A DNA stretch of 64,000 bases, taken from contig NZ_BDCM01000014.1 of assembly GCF_001613505.1 (NCBI RefSeq), positions 620,001-684,000 of the forward strand, written 5' to 3'. The notes under the pieces were generated by a model, which searched no databases, had not been told where the DNA came from, and worked only from the letters and a program-made list of their open reading frames with translations. The position numbers and the translations under genes were made by a program. Positions 46,610 to 56,166 of this stretch are shown here, piece by piece (within the stretch, counting starts at the first letter, position 1; the number at the start of each line of letters is the position of its first letter). Source of the stretch: Nocardia mikamii NBRC 108933. Lineage in GTDB: Bacteria; Actinomycetota; Actinomycetes; Mycobacteriales; Mycobacteriaceae.

Positions 46610-48661
46610 ATGACCGCGAATTCCGATTCGCCGCATTCGTATCCCCACCTGTTCGAGCCGCTCGACCTGGGCCACACCACGCTGCGCAACCGCGTGGTCA
46701 TGGGTTCGATGCATACCGGGCTGGAAGATCGCGCCTGGGATACCAACCGTCTCGCCGCCTATTTCGCCGAGCGCGCCCGCGGCGGCGTAGGCCTGATCAT
46801 CACCGGCGGCTACGCACCCAACCGCGAGGGCTGGCTGCTGCCGCTGGGCGCCAAACTCACCAACAAGACCGAGGCGTACCGGCACCGCGCGATCACGAGG
46901 GCGGTGCACGCCGAGGGCGGCAAGATCGCCCTGCAGATCCTGCACGCCGGGCGCTATGCCTATGTGCCGTTCAGTGTTTCGGCCTCCTCGATCAAGGCGC
47001 CGATCAACCCGTTCCGCCCCCGCAAACTCTCCGACAAGGGCGTCGAGCGCACCATCGAGGACTACGTGCGCTGTGCGCGGCTGGCGAAGTTCGCCGGATA
47101 CGACGGTGTCGAGATCATGGGTGGCGAGGGTTACCTGATCAACCAGTTCCTCGCACCGCGCACCAACAAGCGCACCGACCGCTGGGGCGGGTCGGCGGAG
47201 AACCGGCGGCGTTTCCCGCTGGAGATCGTGCGCCGGATCCGGGCCGCGGTCGGCACGGACTTCGTCATCGTCTTCCGGCTGTCGATGGCCGAATTCGTCG
47301 AGCACGGTCAGGCCGAGCCCGAAATCATCGCCCTGGCAACCGAATTGGAGGCCGCGGGCGTCAGCATCATCAATACCGATATCGGCTGGCACGAGGCGCG
47401 GGTGCCGACGATCGTCACCTCGGTGCCGCGCGCCGCCTTCGTCGAGTTCACCGCGAAAATCACCGCGCGCGTGAACATTCCGGTCTGCGCCTCGAACCGG
47501 ATCAACATGCCCGAGACCGCCGAGGAGATCCTCACCCGCGGCGACGCCGATCTGGTGTCGCTGGCGCGGCCGCTGCTGGCCGACCCGGAGTGGGCCGCCA
47601 AGGCACGCGCCGCGCGCGACGACGAGATCAACACCTGCATCGCCTGCAACCAGGCCTGCCTGGACCACGCCTTCGTCCACAAAACCGTGTCCTGCCTGCT
47701 GAATCCGCGGGCCGGCCACGAAACCGAACTCCGGCTGCTGCCCACCCGCCGTATGCAGCGCATCGCGGTCGTGGGCGCGGGACCGGCAGGACTGTCGGCG
47801 GCGGTGAACCTGGCCGAGCGCGGCCACAAGGTGGATCTGTTCGAGGCCGACGACAAGATCGGCGGCCAGTTCGATATCGCGCGCCGGATTCCGGGCAAGG
47901 AGGAGTTCAACGAGACGATCCGGTATTTCACCCGCAAACTGGAACTCGCCGGGGTGCGGGTGTTCCTCAACCGCCGGGTGAGCGCCGGCGAACTGATCGA
48001 AGGCAGTTACGACCACGTCGTGGTCGCCACCGGCGTACGCCCGCGTATTCCGAACATCCCGGGTATCGATCATCCGAAGGTGCTCACTTACGCCGAACTG
48101 GTGCGCGAGGAGAAGCCGGTCGGCAAGAAGGTCGCGGTGATCGGGGCGGGCGGAATCGGTTACGACGTCAGCGAATTCCTCACCGTCGAAGGACATCCGG
48201 CGCTGAAGCTCGACGAGTGGAAGCAGGAGTGGGGGGTCACCGCCGACGATCCGGAGGCGCCGGGCCAGCTGACCGCCGCGCGTCCCTCGCCCGCTCCCCG
48301 CGATGTCGTCCTGCTGCAACGGAAGTCGACACCCTTCGGCAAGGGCCTGGGTAAGACCACCGGCTGGGTGCATCGCGCGGCGGTCAAGGCGAAGGGGGTG
48401 GAACAGATCGGCGGCGTCAACTATGAACGCATCGATGATCGCGGACTGCACATCAGCTTCGGCGACAAGCGCGACCGGCCCACCGTCATCGACTGCGACA
48501 CCGTGATCCTGTGTGCCGGCCAGGAATCGGTGCGCGATCTGGTCGAGCCGCTCCAGCAGGCGGGGGTGCGCATTCATCTGATCGGCGGCGCCGACGTGGC
48601 CGCCGAACTCGATGCCAAGCGGGCCATCGATCAGGGCACCCGCCTGGCGGCGGCGCTGTAA
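46610..48661 (+). CDS. fadH: NADPH-dependent 2,4-dienoyl-CoA reductase
   Basis: A 683-residue fusion enzyme removing double bonds at even positions during beta-oxidation of unsaturated fatty acids. An N-terminal OYE-like FMN barrel (residues 10-370, LGHTTLRNRVVMGSMHTGLE), a 4Fe-4S cluster site (CIACNQACLD...SCLLNP) and C-terminal FAD/NADPH domains (VVGAGPAGLSAAVNLAERG, then VIGAGGIGYDVSEF) are all present. The ATG has GAAAGGTG upstream. It lies in the PadR-fadH-VOC operon. Confidence 0.93.
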   Translation: MTANSDSPHSYPHLFEPLDLGHTTLRNRVVMGSMHTGLEDRAWDTNRLAAYFAERARGGVGLIITGGYAPNREGWLLPLGAKLTNKTEAYRHRAITRAVHAEGGKIALQILHAGRYAYVPFSVSASSIKAPINPFRPRKLSDKGVERTIEDYVRCARLAKFAGYDGVEIMGGEGYLINQFLAPRTNKRTDRWGGSAENRRRFPLEIVRRIRAAVGTDFVIVFRLSMAEFVEHGQAEPEIIALATELEAAGVSIINTDIGWHEARVPTIVTSVPRAAFVEFTAKITARVNIPVCASNRINMPETAEEILTRGDADLVSLARPLLADPEWAAKARAARDDEINTCIACNQACLDHAFVHKTVSCLLNPRAGHETELRLLPTRRMQRIAVVGAGPAGLSAAVNLAERGHKVDLFEADDKIGGQFDIARRIPGKEEFNETIRYFTRKLELAGVRVFLNRRVSAGELIEGSYDHVVVATGVRPRIPNIPGIDHPKVLTYAELVREEKPVGKKVAVIGAGGIGYDVSEFLTVEGHPALKLDEWKQEWGVTADDPEAPGQLTAARPSPAPRDVVLLQRKSTPFGKGLGKTTGWVHRAAVKAKGVEQIGGVNYERIDDRGLHISFGDKRDRPTVIDCDTVILCAGQESVRDLVEPLQQAGVRIHLIGGADVAAELDAKRAIDQGTRLAAAL

Positions 48662-49263
48662 TGGCGACCCTCACCCGGCTCGGTTTGCCCGGCGACGAGA
48701 AGGCCTGGGCCGCATTGGGTTTCGCGGCCGAGGACGGCTCGATGCGAATCGGGCGGATCTCCTGCACGCTCGGAGTCGGCACCGGCTGGGGGTTCGAGGG
48801 CATCGAGGCCGACGCGGCCACACTGGGTGTGCCGGAAATCCTGCACGATGTGGAGAGCGAGTCGGCCCATCCCAACGGGGTGACGTTCGTCGATCACGTC
48901 GTCTACTGGGTGCCGGATCTGGACGAATCCGTCGCCGCGCTGAACGCCGTACTGGGCATCGGCCCGCGGCGGCGCTTCCACCCGCGCGGCCCGGAAGGCC
49001 CGGAAATGGCCTTCTACCGGGTCGGCGAGGCGTTCCTGGAGGTCGTTTCCGCCCCCACGAAGCGGCCCGCGCTGGTCGGTGTCGCCTTCGGCACTCCGGA
49101 TCTCGATGCCACGGTGGCCGTGGTCCGTGCGGCCGGCGGCCCAGTCGGGGATCCGAAGCCGGCGGTGCAGGGCGGACGAATCGCCGGGGTGTGGCACGGG
49201 CATATCGACTGGGGTGTCGCCTTCCTCGAGCCCAAGCCCCGCGGCGAGGCGAAGTCCGGCTAG
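48661..49263 (+). CDS. VOC (glyoxalase/bleomycin resistance) superfamily protein
   Basis: A 200-residue protein with two beta-alpha-beta-beta-beta halves; FVDHVVYWVPDLDESVAALNAVLGI is the typical opening of the second half, and YRVGEAFLEVVSAP carries the Glu that usually binds metal. The ATG shares one base with the fadH stop codon (TAATG), so translation is coupled. Members act as isomerases, dioxygenases or binding proteins; the role with fadH is open. Confidence 0.82.
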   Translation: MATLTRLGLPGDEKAWAALGFAAEDGSMRIGRISCTLGVGTGWGFEGIEADAATLGVPEILHDVESESAHPNGVTFVDHVVYWVPDLDESVAALNAVLGIGPRRRFHPRGPEGPEMAFYRVGEAFLEVVSAPTKRPALVGVAFGTPDLDATVAVVRAAGGPVGDPKPAVQGGRIAGVWHGHIDWGVAFLEPKPRGEAKSG

Positions 49264-49274
49264 GCTCGGCGACC

Positions 49275-50066
49275 GTGAGCTTGCCTGCACCCACCGCCGA
49301 CAACCGTGCCGTCGTCACCGGAGCGTCCTCCGGAATCGGAACCGCTCTGGCCGAGGAGCTCGCCAAACGCGGCTATTCGGTCATCCTGGTCGCCCGGCGC
49401 GGCGATCTGCTCGCCGAGCTGGCGCAGCGGCTGACCGACACCTACGGCGTGACCGCTGAGGTTCGCGCGGTGGACCTGTCCGATCGGGAACAGCGCGCGC
49501 CGCTGGTGGCCGAATTGGCCGGTCGCGAGATCGCCATCCTGTGCAACAACGCCGGTGTCGCCACCTTCGGCGCCGTCGCCGACCTGGACGCCGACGTCGA
49601 ACGTTCGGTGATGGAACTGAACGCGGTCGCGGTCCACGATCTGACCCTGGCGGTGCTGCCGGGCATGCTCGCCCGCGGCGGTGGCATCCTGATCACCGGT
49701 TCGGCGGCCGGGAACATGGCCATCCCCAACAACGCCACCTATGCCGCGACCAAGGCCTTCACCAACACCTTCTCCGAATCGCTGCGCGGCGAGCTGACCG
49801 GCAGCGGCGTGCACGTCACGCTGCTGGCACCGGGCCCGGTACGCACTGACAACCCCGATCAGGACGAGGTCGGCAGCAAGATTCCGGACTTCATCTGGGT
49901 GTCGGCCGCCTACACGGCGAAAATCTCCATCGACGCCTTGTCGCGCAACAAGATGCGCGTGGTTCCCGGCCTGATCAGCAAGGGTATGAGCGTCGCAGGC
50001 CAGTACGCGCCGCGGGCGCTCACCGCGCCGATCGTCGGCTCGTTCTACAAGAAGCTGGCGGGCTGA
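49275..50066 (+). CDS. Short-chain dehydrogenase, CmrA/Rv2509-like (mycolate reductase type)
   Basis: A 263-residue SDR: cofactor motif TGASSGIGTALAEELAKRG, NNAGVA and the YxxxK catalytic pair in ATYAATKAFTNTFSESL. The C-terminal SIDALSRNKMRVVPGLISKG is characteristic of the group that includes Rv2509/CmrA, which reduces the beta-keto mycolate product of mycolic acid condensation. The chromosomal order SDR - (lysA) - DUF853 - orn matches Rv2509-Rv2511. Function by homology; the assignment is good but not certain. Confidence 0.8.
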   Translation: MSLPAPTADNRAVVTGASSGIGTALAEELAKRGYSVILVARRGDLLAELAQRLTDTYGVTAEVRAVDLSDREQRAPLVAELAGREIAILCNNAGVATFGAVADLDADVERSVMELNAVAVHDLTLAVLPGMLARGGGILITGSAAGNMAIPNNATYAATKAFTNTFSESLRGELTGSGVHVTLLAPGPVRTDNPDQDEVGSKIPDFIWVSAAYTAKISIDALSRNKMRVVPGLISKGMSVAGQYAPRALTAPIVGSFYKKLAG

Positions 50067-50211
50067 TCAGCAGGGTGTCAGGGCGGCGTCAAGATCGCGG
50101 CGCCGCTGGTCAAGACGGCGTATCGAGACGGTTCCGGCGCCTGTCACCGGCGTAGTCCTGACAGTGACCCCCGCAGTCGAGGAGAAAGCGGGGCACCACA
50201 GGAGACACGCC

Positions 50212-51555
50212 GTGACGTTGCTCGAGATCTTCCCGTCCCTCCGTTCGGGGATGGCGTCCCCGCGACTGGACACCACCGTATGGCCGTGCCGGACGCACTA
50301 CGACGAACTGGGCCGCATCACCGTCGACGGGGTCGCCCTCGACGATGTCGCCGACCGCTACGGCACACCGACCTACGTGATCGGCGAGACCGAGATCCAC
50401 ACCCGCTGCCGGTCGTACCGCGCACACTTCCCGGATGCCGAAATCGTCTACGCCGCAAAGGCTCTGCTGACCCGCACGATCGCCGGGCTGGTCGCCGGCG
50501 AGGGCCTCGGCATCGATGTGTGCTCGGCCGGCGAATTGGCGATCGCCCTGTCGGCCGGAGTGGATCCGCGGCGAATCATCCTGCACGGCAGCGGGAAACC
50601 TTTCGCCGAACTGGAGTACGCGGTCGGCGCCGGTGTGGGGCGGATCGTGATCGACTCGCTCACCGAGGTGAGTTTGCTGGGCGCGGTCGTCGAGCGGCCG
50701 CAGCAAGTGCTGTTGCGCCTGACTCCCGATATCGACGTGCACGGACATCCGGCCGTGCGCACGGGGGTCAGCGATCAGAAATTCGGCTTCGCCCCGCACG
50801 ACGAGACCACCGAGGAGGCGATCCGGACGATCATCGACCATCCCCTGCTGGATCTGCGCGGCTTCCACTGCCACCTCGGCTCGCAGATCCACGACCCCGC
50901 CCATTACGGAGAAGCGGTGCGGCGGCTCGTCGCGCGGATGGCGGAGGTCCGGCACGACTACGGCGTCTTGCTGACCCAGCTCGATCTGGGCGGCGGCCAT
51001 GCGGTGGCCTACCGCGCCGGCGACGCGGAATTGAATCTGTCCGAACTGGCCGACATCATCGACGACGCCCTGGACGCGGCGTGCGCGCGAAATCGCTTCC
51101 CCCGTCCGGTGATCGCGATGGAACCGGGTCGCGGCATCGTCGCCCGCGCCGGCGTGACGATCTATCGGGTGACGGCGATCAAGCACGTTCCGGGCGGACG
51201 GACGTTCGTGATCGTGGACGGCGGGATGAACGACAATCCGCGGGTCGCCCTCTACGGGGCTCGCTACGACGCGGTGGTGGCGGGCCGGCATCCCACCGGG
51301 CCGACCGTCACCGCCACCGTGGCGGGACGCTACTGCGAGGCCGGTGACATCCTCGCCACCGATATCCGTTTACCCGCCGATCTGCGTGTCGGTGAGTTGC
51401 TGGCCGTGCCGTGCACCGGCGCCTACCACCACAGCCTGGCCTCGGCCTACAACGGTGTGGGGCGGCCGCCGATCGTCGCGGTCCGTGAGGGCCGGATGCG
51501 GGAGCTGGTGCGGCGCGAGACCGTGGAGGATCTGCTGCTTCGCGATCGGGGCTGA
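50212..51555 (+). CDS. PLP-dependent decarboxylase, diaminopimelate decarboxylase-like
   Basis: A 447-residue fold-type III decarboxylase. The PLP lysine is Lys83 in EIVYAAKALLT, followed by HLGSQI, the glycine loop DLGGGHAV and EPGRGIVARAG, and the C-terminal CTGAYHHSLASAYNGV with the substrate-site residues. It resembles LysA, but a LysA2-like paralog acting on another amino acid or with another role is equally possible, since the housekeeping lysA is usually next to argS/thrA. GTG start after AGGAGA. Confidence 0.8.
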   Translation: MTLLEIFPSLRSGMASPRLDTTVWPCRTHYDELGRITVDGVALDDVADRYGTPTYVIGETEIHTRCRSYRAHFPDAEIVYAAKALLTRTIAGLVAGEGLGIDVCSAGELAIALSAGVDPRRIILHGSGKPFAELEYAVGAGVGRIVIDSLTEVSLLGAVVERPQQVLLRLTPDIDVHGHPAVRTGVSDQKFGFAPHDETTEEAIRTIIDHPLLDLRGFHCHLGSQIHDPAHYGEAVRRLVARMAEVRHDYGVLLTQLDLGGGHAVAYRAGDAELNLSELADIIDDALDAACARNRFPRPVIAMEPGRGIVARAGVTIYRVTAIKHVPGGRTFVIVDGGMNDNPRVALYGARYDAVVAGRHPTGPTVTATVAGRYCEAGDILATDIRLPADLRVGELLAVPCTGAYHHSLASAYNGVGRPPIVAVREGRMRELVRRETVEDLLLRDRG

Positions 51556-51606
51556 GCGGCAACGAGTCTCGGCGCGGGTCGAGTACCGTCCGATGTCCGG
51601 GGCTGC

Positions 51607-53331
51607 TCAGCGTTTGCGGGTGCCGAAGAGGCTGCGGCTGATCTCCCGGTCCGCGGCCGAGGCCGCCGAACGCAGGAAACTCTTCACCGCCGGATTGCTC
51701 ATGATCCGTTCCGCCGCCGAGACGTCCGGCTCCGGCCCCCGCCCGCCGGAGCCCTGCGGCACCGGCTGCGGTTCGGGTTCGGCCGCGACGACTTTCGCCG
51801 CGAGCATCTCGTAGGCGGATTCCCGGTCGACGGTGCGGCCGTACTTCTCGAACAGTGGGCTCGACTGCGCGCGCGAGCGGATGCCGTCGTCGCCGATGGT
51901 GTTCATCAGCGACCGCGGTGGCCGCAACCGGGTCCAGGCCACCGGCGTCGGCGCACCCTGTTCGGACAGCACCGTGACGATCGCCTCACCGATACCCAAT
52001 GCGGTGAGCGCGTTTTCGAGATCGTAGGCGGCGGTCTTCGGGTAGGTGCGCACCGTTCTCGACAGCGCCTTCTGATCGTCCGGGGTGAACGCGCGCAGTG
52101 CGTGCTGAATCCGCGCACCCAATTGCGACAGCACCGCATTGGGCACATCGGTGGGCAATTGTGTGCAGAAGAACACGCCCACGCCCTTGGAGCGGATCAG
52201 TTTCACCGTCTGCTCGACCTGCTCCAGGAACGCCTTGGACGCGTCGGCGAACAGCAGATGCGCCTCGTCGAAGATGAACACCAGCTTGGGTTTGTCGACA
52301 TCGCCGACTTCCGGCAGGGTCTGGAAGAGATCGGCCAGCACCCACATCAGGAAGGTGGAGAACAGCACCGGCCGCGCCGCCTGCGATCCGAGTTCGAACA
52401 GCGTGATCACGCCCTGTCCGCCGGCGGTCCGCAACAGATCGGCGGGGTCGAGTTCCGGCTCACCGAAGAAGGTGTCGCCGCCGTCGGCCTCCAGATTCAC
52501 CAGGGCACGCAGGATCACCCCGGCCGTCGCGGCCGAGACCCCGCCGATCCCCTTCAGATCCTCCTTCCCCTCCGGACTGGTCAGGTGCTGGATCACCGAA
52601 CGCAGGTCCTTCAGATCCAGCAGTGCCAGCCCGCGTGTGTCGGCCCAGCGGAAGATCAGCCCGAGGGTGGATTCCTGAGTGTCGTTGAGCCCCAGCACTT
52701 TAGCGAGCAGAACGGGACCGAACGAGGTGATGGTCGCGCGAATCGGCACGCCGATCCCCTCGGTGCCGAGAGAGACGAATTCGGTCGGGAATCCGTGCGG
52801 CGCCCAGTCGGCGTCACCGGTCTGCGCGGCCCGGGCGGCGAGCTTGTCGTTCGATTCGCCCTGCTGCGCCAGCCCCGACAGATCGCCCTTCACATCGGCG
52901 AGCACCACCGGGACGCCTGCCGCGGACAACTGTTCGGCGATGCCCTGCAGGGTCTTGGTCTTACCGGTTCCGGTGGCGCCGGCGACGAGACCGTGGCGGT
53001 TCAGCGTGCGCATCGGAATCCGAACCCGCGCGGCCGGATCGATGTCCCCGCCGACGACGACCGCGCCCAGTTCCAGCGCCGCCCCCTCGAAGGCGTAACC
53101 GGCCGCGATCTGTTGTGCGATCGAATCAGCCTCGCCGGCACCCGGTTTCGCGCCGGCAGTCGGTGCTGCCGTCTCGGACTCGGCCGGTTTCGCATCGGTG
53201 GCCGGTTCGGCGGCGGCTTCGGCCTCGGCCGCCTCCGCCGCGGCCGCCGCCTCCGCCGCGACCCGGGCCGCTTCCTCGGCCGCCTTGCGCGCGGCCGCCG
53301 CCTTCGCCGCTTTGTCCTCGGAACTGGTCAT
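51607..53331 (-). CDS. HerA-like ATPase, DUF853 family
   Basis: A 574-residue P-loop ATPase (compare Rv2510c). GATGTGKTKTLQGIAEQL is Walker A (about residue 120), LVFIFDEAHLLF Walker B, and the domain order is that of the DUF853/HerA-FtsK superfamily, thought to act on DNA or as motor. The first 80 residues are Ala-rich with repeated KAAKAAAARKAAEEAAR, a probable coiled coil. ATG after GGAGGATC. Divergent from orn, as in M. tuberculosis. Function unknown. Confidence 0.85.
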   Translation of the reverse strand: MTSSEDKAAKAAAARKAAEEAARVAAEAAAAAEAAEAEAAAEPATDAKPAESETAAPTAGAKPGAGEADSIAQQIAAGYAFEGAALELGAVVVGGDIDPAARVRIPMRTLNRHGLVAGATGTGKTKTLQGIAEQLSAAGVPVVLADVKGDLSGLAQQGESNDKLAARAAQTGDADWAPHGFPTEFVSLGTEGIGVPIRATITSFGPVLLAKVLGLNDTQESTLGLIFRWADTRGLALLDLKDLRSVIQHLTSPEGKEDLKGIGGVSAATAGVILRALVNLEADGGDTFFGEPELDPADLLRTAGGQGVITLFELGSQAARPVLFSTFLMWVLADLFQTLPEVGDVDKPKLVFIFDEAHLLFADASKAFLEQVEQTVKLIRSKGVGVFFCTQLPTDVPNAVLSQLGARIQHALRAFTPDDQKALSRTVRTYPKTAAYDLENALTALGIGEAIVTVLSEQGAPTPVAWTRLRPPRSLMNTIGDDGIRSRAQSSPLFEKYGRTVDRESAYEMLAAKVVAAEPEPQPVPQGSGGRGPEPDVSAAERIMSNPAVKSFLRSAASAADREISRSLFGTRKR

Positions 53332-53501
53332 CGCCGATCCTCCGTCGCCCTGCCCACCGCTGCCGACACCACTGGAAGCACGCATACACCTGGGCAAAAC
53401 TGTAGCGGGAGGTTTGCCGGAAGGCGGCCGCAACGGGCCGGACGGCGCGCATCCGGTGCGGTCGGTCCGATTCGCACCGTCCGCGCACTAAGGTTGCCGG
53501 G

Positions 53502-54140
53502 GTGTCCGACAAATTGATGGTGTGGATGGATTGCGAGATGACCGGCCTGCGCCTGGACAGCGACAAGCTGATCGAGGTGGCCGCGCTCGTAACCGATAGC
53601 GATCTCAATATCCTCGGCGACGGCGTCGATATCGTCATCCACGCCGACGACGACGCGTTGGCGGCGATGCCGCCGGTGGTACAGGAAATGCACGCCAAAT
53701 CCGGCCTCACCGAGGAGGTGCGCCGCTCCACCGTCACGATGGAGCAGGCGCAGCAGCAGGTCCTCGACTACGTGCGCGAGTGGGTTCCCACCCCCGGCAC
53801 CGTGCCGCTCGCCGGCAATTCCATCGCTACCGACCGCGGCTTCATCGCCCGCGACATGCCCGAACTCGACGCCCACCTGCACTACCGGATGATCGATGTG
53901 AGCTCCATCAAAGAACTGTGCCGGCGCTGGTATCCGCGCATCTACTTCGGCCAGCCGGAGAAGGGCCTGGCCCACCGCGCCCTCGCCGATATCGAGGAGT
54001 CGATCCGCGAGCTCCGGTACTACCGGCGGACCGCGTTCGTTGCCGCCCCCGGACCCTCGACCGCCGAGATCGCCGAGATCGCCGCGCAGGTCAGCGCCGG
54101 TTCCACCGGCACCCAGCCACCCGCCACACCCGCCGATTAG
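53502..54140 (+). CDS. orn: Oligoribonuclease
   Basis: A 212-residue 3'-5' exonuclease of the DEDDh class that degrades 2-5 nt RNAs and pGpG. WMDCEMTGL (Asp10, Glu12), LAGNSIATDRGFIARDMPEL and HRALADIEESI supply the catalytic acids and His. The C-terminal 35 residues are a low-complexity extension not needed in family members. GTG start. It directly precedes tRNA-His, the same order as M. tuberculosis orn-hisT. Confidence 0.95.
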   Translation: MSDKLMVWMDCEMTGLRLDSDKLIEVAALVTDSDLNILGDGVDIVIHADDDALAAMPPVVQEMHAKSGLTEEVRRSTVTMEQAQQQVLDYVREWVPTPGTVPLAGNSIATDRGFIARDMPELDAHLHYRMIDVSSIKELCRRWYPRIYFGQPEKGLAHRALADIEESIRELRYYRRTAFVAAPGPSTAEIAEIAAQVSAGSTGTQPPATPAD

Positions 54141-54193
54141 GTTTCCCGGCGGTCTTCGCGCTACCATCTACCGCGCCGGTTGTTACCGGCAAT

Positions 54194-54267
54194 GGTGACC
54201 GTAGTTCAGTTGGTAGAGCACCAGGTTGTGATCCTGGCTGTCGCGGGTTCGAGTCCCGTCGGTCACC
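54194..54267 (+). tRNA. tRNA-His (anticodon GTG)
   Basis: Acceptor GTGACCG / CGGTCAC with the extra G(-1) at 54194 opposite C73, D-arm GTTC/GAGC, anticodon stem CCAGG / CCTGG with loop TTGTGAT giving GTG, and T-arm GCGGG-TTCGAGT-CCCGT. CCA is not encoded. Confidence 0.95.
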
Positions 54268-54271
54268 CTGC

Positions 54272-54309
54272 AAGGGGCAGGTACGGAAGAGATTCCGGAC
54301 CTGCCCCTT
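54272..54309 (+). terminator. Terminator of tRNA-His
   Basis: A 17-bp stem with one mismatch, outer arms AAGGGGCAGGT / ACCTGCCCCTT, begins 5 bp after the tRNA. A short GTCATTG tail follows. On the other strand it lies beyond the end of the peptidase gene, so it may act both ways. Confidence 0.65.
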
Positions 54310-54357
54310 CGTCATTGATCCGAGTGTTCGACCTTCCGTCCGGCCCGATCGGGCGAC

Positions 54358-55914
54358 TCATTCGATGAGCATTGTGGGTTCGCACGTGCGGTCCTGTTGC
54401 GGGAAGTCCCCGTCCCGGAAGTAGTCGTTGGTCGTGTCGAGAATGCAGGTGCTCAGACCGGGACGCAGCACCATGTGGATCCTGGTGTCGGCCAAGGTGA
54501 TCAATCGAGATCCCGACATCTGCCGATGCAGTGCCACAGAGTGCGCATGAGGCGTCCGGTTGTCGCCGGTGGCGGACAGGATCAACGCGGGCACGGCATT
54601 GTCGACCACGGTCGGCGGTTCCACCGGCGGCGGCCAGAACGCACAGGGCTGGACGTTGCCGGCCAGTGCGGCGAAGATCGGCTGACTCGGGCGGGCCGCT
54701 TGAATCGCATTCCAATACCAGGCGGGATCGGCGGGCATCGGCGCGTCCGCACACCAGATCTGCACCATGACCGAGTCTTCGTCGTGCTCGTAGTACTCGA
54801 TCTGCTGGTGCAACTGCGGGGGCACCTCGGGTGCGCGTCCCTCCGCCGCGTCGGCAACGGCCCGCACCGACGCCGCCAGGGCGTCGTTCAATCGCGCGTC
54901 CCGCAACATCGTCCACAGCAGATTCGGCAGCAGATGGTCGTCGAAGCCGAAGCCCTCGATCACGATCGGCGACAGCGACGCCCGGTCGATCAGGGCCTCG
55001 ACTCTCCGGCGCACCTCGGGTACGGAGTCGCCGAGGTGATACTGCCGATCACGAACCGCCACCCAGCCGGCCCAGTCGTCGAAGGCCGCTTCCACCGCCG
55101 GCCCCCAGTCCTGTTGCAACCCGAGCCAATAGCGCTGCGGATCGATGGCACTGTCGAGCACCATGCGATCGGAGCGGCCGGGGAACAACTGCGAGTAGAC
55201 CGCGCCGAGATACGTTCCGTAGGACACGCCGTAGTAGCTGATGCGGTCCTCACCCAGTGCCGCACGGATCACGTCCATATCGCGGGCGGTGTTGCGCGTG
55301 CTGAGCTGCCGCATCCAGTTCCGATCACCTCCGACCAGACACTCGGCGGCCAGTTGTGCCTGCAGGGCCGTTTCGGTGACGAATCCGGGTAATCCGACCC
55401 CTGCCGAGCGGATCGGGGTCGCGACCGGCCAGCCGCAGCGCTGGTGCCGCCCGGAGCGGGCGACGCCACGCGGGTCGAATCCGATCAGGTCGTAACGGCT
55501 CAGCACCTCCGGTTCGAGCACATCACCGACGAGGTCGAACGCATCGAGCCCCGGCGTACCCGGCCCGCCCGAATTGGTCAGCAGCACACCGCGACGGTGT
55601 GCGGTGTCGCTCGCCGGAATTCGCGAAACCGCGATGGGGATGCTCGGCCCGCCCGGGTCGGCGTAGTCGAGTGGCACCTCGACATCCGTGCAGACCGCGC
55701 CCTCCGCCACCAGGGCCGCGTCCTCGCACGGACGCCAGTCGAGATGTTGCCGCAGGAAGCGCGCCGGCGGATCCGCCGGTCCGGCGACCGCCATACCGGC
55801 CCCAGAGGCCATCGTCACCGCGAGTACCGCAACGATCACCGACGCGACAACCCCGCCGACATCGCGAGGACGACGCTCGGGGGACGTCACCGCGTACCGA
55901 TCTCCAACACCCAT
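54358..55914 (-). CDS. Secreted alpha/beta-hydrolase, tripeptidyl aminopeptidase (TAP-like)
   Basis: A 518-residue protein. An N-terminal segment with a hydrophobic helix (GGVVASVIVAVLAVTMASGAGMAV, residues 20-43) ending before AGPADPPARF looks like a signal peptide. The oxyanion segment SGGPGTPG and the nucleophile elbow GVSYGTYLGAVY identify an S33 alpha/beta-hydrolase, and a TAP-like C-terminal domain (ALILSATGDNRTPH) holds the other triad residues. Relatives (SlpD/SlpE) cleave tripeptides outside the cell. ATG chosen by ribosome binding and signal-peptide position. Confidence 0.85.
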   Translation of the reverse strand: MGVGDRYAVTSPERRPRDVGGVVASVIVAVLAVTMASGAGMAVAGPADPPARFLRQHLDWRPCEDAALVAEGAVCTDVEVPLDYADPGGPSIPIAVSRIPASDTAHRRGVLLTNSGGPGTPGLDAFDLVGDVLEPEVLSRYDLIGFDPRGVARSGRHQRCGWPVATPIRSAGVGLPGFVTETALQAQLAAECLVGGDRNWMRQLSTRNTARDMDVIRAALGEDRISYYGVSYGTYLGAVYSQLFPGRSDRMVLDSAIDPQRYWLGLQQDWGPAVEAAFDDWAGWVAVRDRQYHLGDSVPEVRRRVEALIDRASLSPIVIEGFGFDDHLLPNLLWTMLRDARLNDALAASVRAVADAAEGRAPEVPPQLHQQIEYYEHDEDSVMVQIWCADAPMPADPAWYWNAIQAARPSQPIFAALAGNVQPCAFWPPPVEPPTVVDNAVPALILSATGDNRTPHAHSVALHRQMSGSRLITLADTRIHMVLRPGLSTCILDTTNDYFRDGDFPQQDRTCEPTMLIE

Positions 55915-56122
55915 GAGGACCTGACCCTTCAGCAAGTCGAGACCGAATCGCACCGGGAGCCACAGCCGACCACCCGGCGGAGCGGAGAACACTCCGGAAG
56001 AGCCAGGAACACAAGCGATTTCGGGACGCCACGGTGTTGCGCAGCTCGGCCCCGGATATCGCGGGAGTGGATCGGCGCAAGCAAGTGTAGCGTCGGATCA
56101 CCGCGTGAGACCCGAACGACGA

Positions 56123-56152
56123 GCGGGCCTTCCGGATATCCGGAAGGCCCGC
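56123..56152 (-). terminator. Perfect-palindrome terminator after the L,D-transpeptidase
   Basis: Two 15-nt arms GCGGGCCTTCCGGAT / ATCCGGAAGGCCCGC with no spacer, extended outward by a 5-bp GACGA/TCGTC pairing past a 1-nt bulge. It lies 15 bp past the leftward stop. Confidence 0.7.
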
Positions 56153-56166
56153 GTCGTCACCAGCGG